Shown here piece after piece: positions 5,870 to 7,070 of a stretch of 7,070 nt of DNA. The stretch covers positions 1-7,070 of the forward strand of contig CAYSTA010000050.1 in NCBI GenBank assembly GCA_964433845.1, in the 5' to 3' direction. Made by a program: the position numbers and the translations under genes. The stretch's first letter is position 1. Every line of letters starts with the position of its first letter. Origin of the DNA: MAG-121220-bin8 sp964433845 (GTDB taxonomy: Bacteria; Bacteroidota; Bacteroidia; Flavobacteriales; Flavobacteriaceae). A model generated the notes under the pieces. That model was not told where the DNA came from. It searched no databases and saw only the letters and a program-made list of their open reading frames with translations.

Positions 5870-6418
5870 TTAGTTAAATGGAATTACTACCTCTGTCAAA
5901 TCCCATCTTAATCTTATAGCTGAGGAAGAAGGGCCGCCTGGTGGTGAAGGAATAAAATCAATAGTAAACTGCTCAATCGAATCCTCTAGGGAATTAGATG
6001 GAACTGAAATTGTAAATAAATCCATTTCAGAATCGGGCTGCGAAATTCCAAAAAATGCATTAGTAGAATTAAAAGTAATATCCCAAGTACTTTCTCCTGG
6101 AACAGTATAAAGAGAATATTCACCAGCATTTAAAAGATTGTTAGCAAATTTTAAATCAGAATTGGTTTTTATCATTGTGTGCCTATTTGCTCCAGTTCTC
6201 CAATATTGATCGAATGGGACTAGGGCAGACTCCGATTCATAACCAAATATTAATCTTCCTTTTTTATAAGGTCTACTATATGTAATCGATATTTCTTTAT
6301 CATTTTCTGAATATGATACTGTATCAAGTGGACTTACTGGATTACTAATAACGTATGCTGCATATATTAAAAATAATGCTAAGCCAAACAATAGGGCATA
6401 TATGATTTTTTTCTTCAT
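5870..6418 (-). CDS. DUF2911 family protein with N-terminal membrane anchor
   Basis: This 182-residue protein starts with MKKK and a hydrophobic stretch (about 5-24) with no clear lipobox, so it is an uncleaved anchor or a signal peptide. The DUF2911 domain follows. ITYSRPYKKGRLIFG is at 45-59, with the YSRP and GRxIFG landmarks. VPFDQYWRTGANRHT (67-81) contains the diagnostic WRTGAN. AGEYSLYTVPG (98-108) and WDITFN (112-117) are also standard. The family is frequent in Bacteroidota, usually exported, and of unknown function. The segment IPSPPGGPSSSA (156-167) is a short Pro/Gly/Ser-rich loop before the last strand. It leads a two-gene unit with the amidohydrolase, 2 bp downstream. Start ATG at 6418 is chosen because it gives a standard export signal. 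Confidence 0.9.
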   Translation of the reverse strand: MKKKIIYALLFGLALFLIYAAYVISNPVSPLDTVSYSENDKEISITYSRPYKKGRLIFGYESESALVPFDQYWRTGANRHTMIKTNSDLKFANNLLNAGEYSLYTVPGESTWDITFNSTNAFFGISQPDSEMDLFTISVPSNSLEDSIEQFTIDFIPSPPGGPSSSAIRLRWDLTEVVIPFN

Positions 6419-6439
6419 TTATTTATATAATTAGTGATT

Positions 6440-6447
6440 CAAATACG
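6440..6447 (-). promoter_or_regulatory. Weak -7-like box upstream of the DUF2911 gene
   Basis: On the minus strand this reads CGTATTTG, with the TTTG half of the Bacteroidota -7 box but not the leading TA. It ends 21 nt before the ATG at 6418, the same distance as the better boxes in this window. No TTG lies at standard spacing upstream. The 63-bp gap (6419-6481) must hold any promoter for this unit that does not depend on readthrough from the cold-shock gene. Confidence 0.2.
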
Positions 6448-6481
6448 ATTTAACATAATATAAATTATAGTTCAATTATAA

Positions 6482-6928
6482 TTAAACCTTCTTAACTTTA
6501 GAAGCATTTAAACCTTTTGCTCCTTTAATTGTATCAAACTCTACCTTATCTCCTTCCTGAATTTCATCAATACATTCACTTATATGAACAAAATACTTTT
6601 CTTGGGTTTCTGGATCAATTATAAACCCAAAACCTTTAGAATGATCAAAGAAATTAACTTTTCCAATAAATCCAGTGGTTTTAACTTCTTCACGTTTAGG
6701 AACACCAATTACAATGCTTTCTGCGCTAATTCTTTCTTTTTCTGCTGGATCTGGTGGCGTATCAGTGAAATTTCCGTTATAATCAACATAAACAAACTCA
6801 TTTGTAACAAGTTCTCCGCTTGCTTTTGCCTCTTTACGAGCCAACATCTTCTTTCTCTTGTCTTCCTTCTTTTTTTTACGTTTCTTTTCTTTTTCTAATT
6901 TATTAAAGGTTTGTTGTGATTTTGCCAT
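6482..6928 (-). CDS. Cold-shock-domain protein with lysine-rich N-terminal extension
   Basis: From the ATG at 6928 the protein has 148 residues. A C-terminal cold-shock domain (about 86-148) has RNP1-like KGFGFI at 98-103 and RNP2-like YFVHIS at 112-117, the nucleic-acid-binding strands. Residues 9-36 are very basic (runs of Lys/Arg with Glu), predicted helical and possibly an extra RNA contact. A middle linker carries VYVDYNGNFTDTPPDP (46-61) and IGVPKRE (74-80). This three-part plan is familiar from Flavobacteriia, where the protein begins MAKSQxTFNK. A longer reading from a TTG at 6949 would add seven residues, but that TTG lies inside the -7 promoter box, so I reject it. The likely role is RNA chaperone or single-strand binding in the cytoplasm; the specific RNA targets are unknown. 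It appears to be a single-gene unit. Confidence 0.93.
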   Translation of the reverse strand: MAKSQQTFNKLEKEKKRKKKKEDKRKKMLARKEAKASGELVTNEFVYVDYNGNFTDTPPDPAEKERISAESIVIGVPKREEVKTTGFIGKVNFFDHSKGFGFIIDPETQEKYFVHISECIDEIQEGDKVEFDTIKGAKGLNASKVKKV

Positions 6929-6946
6929 ATATAATTTTAATTGTGG

Positions 6947-6954
6947 CAAAAATA
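6947..6954 (-). promoter_or_regulatory. Putative -7 box of the cold-shock-domain gene
   Basis: On the minus strand this is TATTTTTG, an exact TAnnTTTG match, ending 18 nt before the ATG at 6928. A TTTTA lies 19 bp upstream, with its TTA at 6976-6974, close to the TTTTG of the ald promoter at the same spacing. The leader would be about 14 nt and A/T-rich, too short for a structured cold-shock 5' UTR. Confidence 0.45.
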
Positions 6955-7027
6955 GATATTTTATTGATTATAATAAAATTGACAATGTTTTTAGGTTTGG
7001 TTTCAAAATCACAACATAGTTTTAACT

Positions 7028-7055
7028 AAAAACTCCGATGAAAATCGGAGTTTTT
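7028..7055 (-). terminator. Perfect hairpin terminator, probably for a gene beyond the right edge
   Basis: AAAAACTCCGAT (7028-7039) and ATCGGAGTTTTT (7044-7055) are perfect 12-bp complements around a 4-nt loop (GAAA on the plus strand, TTTC on the minus). The A and T runs on the two sides make it a possible bidirectional intrinsic terminator. No plus-strand gene ends nearby. The minus-strand sequence just outside it has a possible TAG stop at 7063-7061, so it most likely ends a minus-strand gene lying mostly beyond 7070 and insulates the cold-shock gene's promoter. Confidence 0.8.
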
Positions 7056-7070
7056 AAATACTAATCTGTT

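Noticed and set aside
6463..6483. Hairpin AATTATAG / TTATAATT with a 5-nt loop overlapping the end of the cold-shock gene.
   Set aside because: The stem is A/T-only with a wobble closing pair; in such AT-rich sequence it is expected by chance and is too weak for a terminator.
6584..6898. Plus-strand 104-residue frame rich in Phe opposite the cold-shock gene.
   Set aside because: The Phe/Leu run is simply the complement of the Lys-rich codons.
6929..6949. Seven-residue N-terminal extension of the cold-shock protein from a TTG start.
   Set aside because: The TTG falls inside an exact TAnnTTTG promoter box, and the family N-terminus begins at the MAKSQ ATG at 6928.

Overview
This is an AT-rich window with short intergenic gaps. 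It most likely comes from the chromosome of a member of the Bacteroidota, probably a marine-type Flavobacteriia. Four things point there: almost no Shine-Dalgarno sites; several TAnnTTTG-like -7 promoter boxes about 20 nt upstream of start codons; a flavobacterial-type cold-shock-domain protein with a lysine-rich N-terminal extension; and a DUF2911 protein. The assignment rests on recognition of these families, not on a phylogenetic marker.

Layout, left to right. A DCC-family (DUF393) thiol-disulfide oxidoreductase-like gene lies on the minus strand (8-412). It diverges from a plus-strand run: uracil-DNA glycosylase ung (476-1144, TTG start), a YbjQ-family protein (1196-1510), an unlisted 47-residue single-span membrane protein (1513-1656), and a DUF805-like membrane protein (1695-2213). 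This run collides tail to tail, with a 4-bp overlap, with a minus-strand operon transcribed from 4613 down to 2210: alanine dehydrogenase (ald), an isopenicillin-N-synthase-like 2OG-Fe(II) oxygenase, and a SUI1/YciH translation factor. The operon's internal junctions are a 2-bp gap and a 4-bp ATGA overlap. Further right on the minus strand is a two-gene unit: a DUF2911 protein (6418-5870) followed after 2 bp by a membrane-anchored Amidohydrolase_2 protein (5867-4692). Next comes a cold-shock-domain protein (6928-6482). A perfect 12-bp hairpin terminator sits at the right edge and probably ends a gene beyond the window.

Functionally the window is mostly housekeeping: uracil repair, alanine/pyruvate interconversion, translation initiation fidelity and RNA binding, plus envelope proteins of unknown substrate. 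I found no mobile element, CRISPR array, RNA gene, toxin-antitoxin pair or defence island. Nothing clearly amounts to a new system. The points most worth a second look are the small membrane protein next to ybjQ, the co-anchored DUF2911/amidohydrolase pair with an FGKD variant motif, the tight ald-oxygenase-yciH operon, and the recurring short-leader promoter pattern. No stretch longer than about 120 bases lacks a gene.
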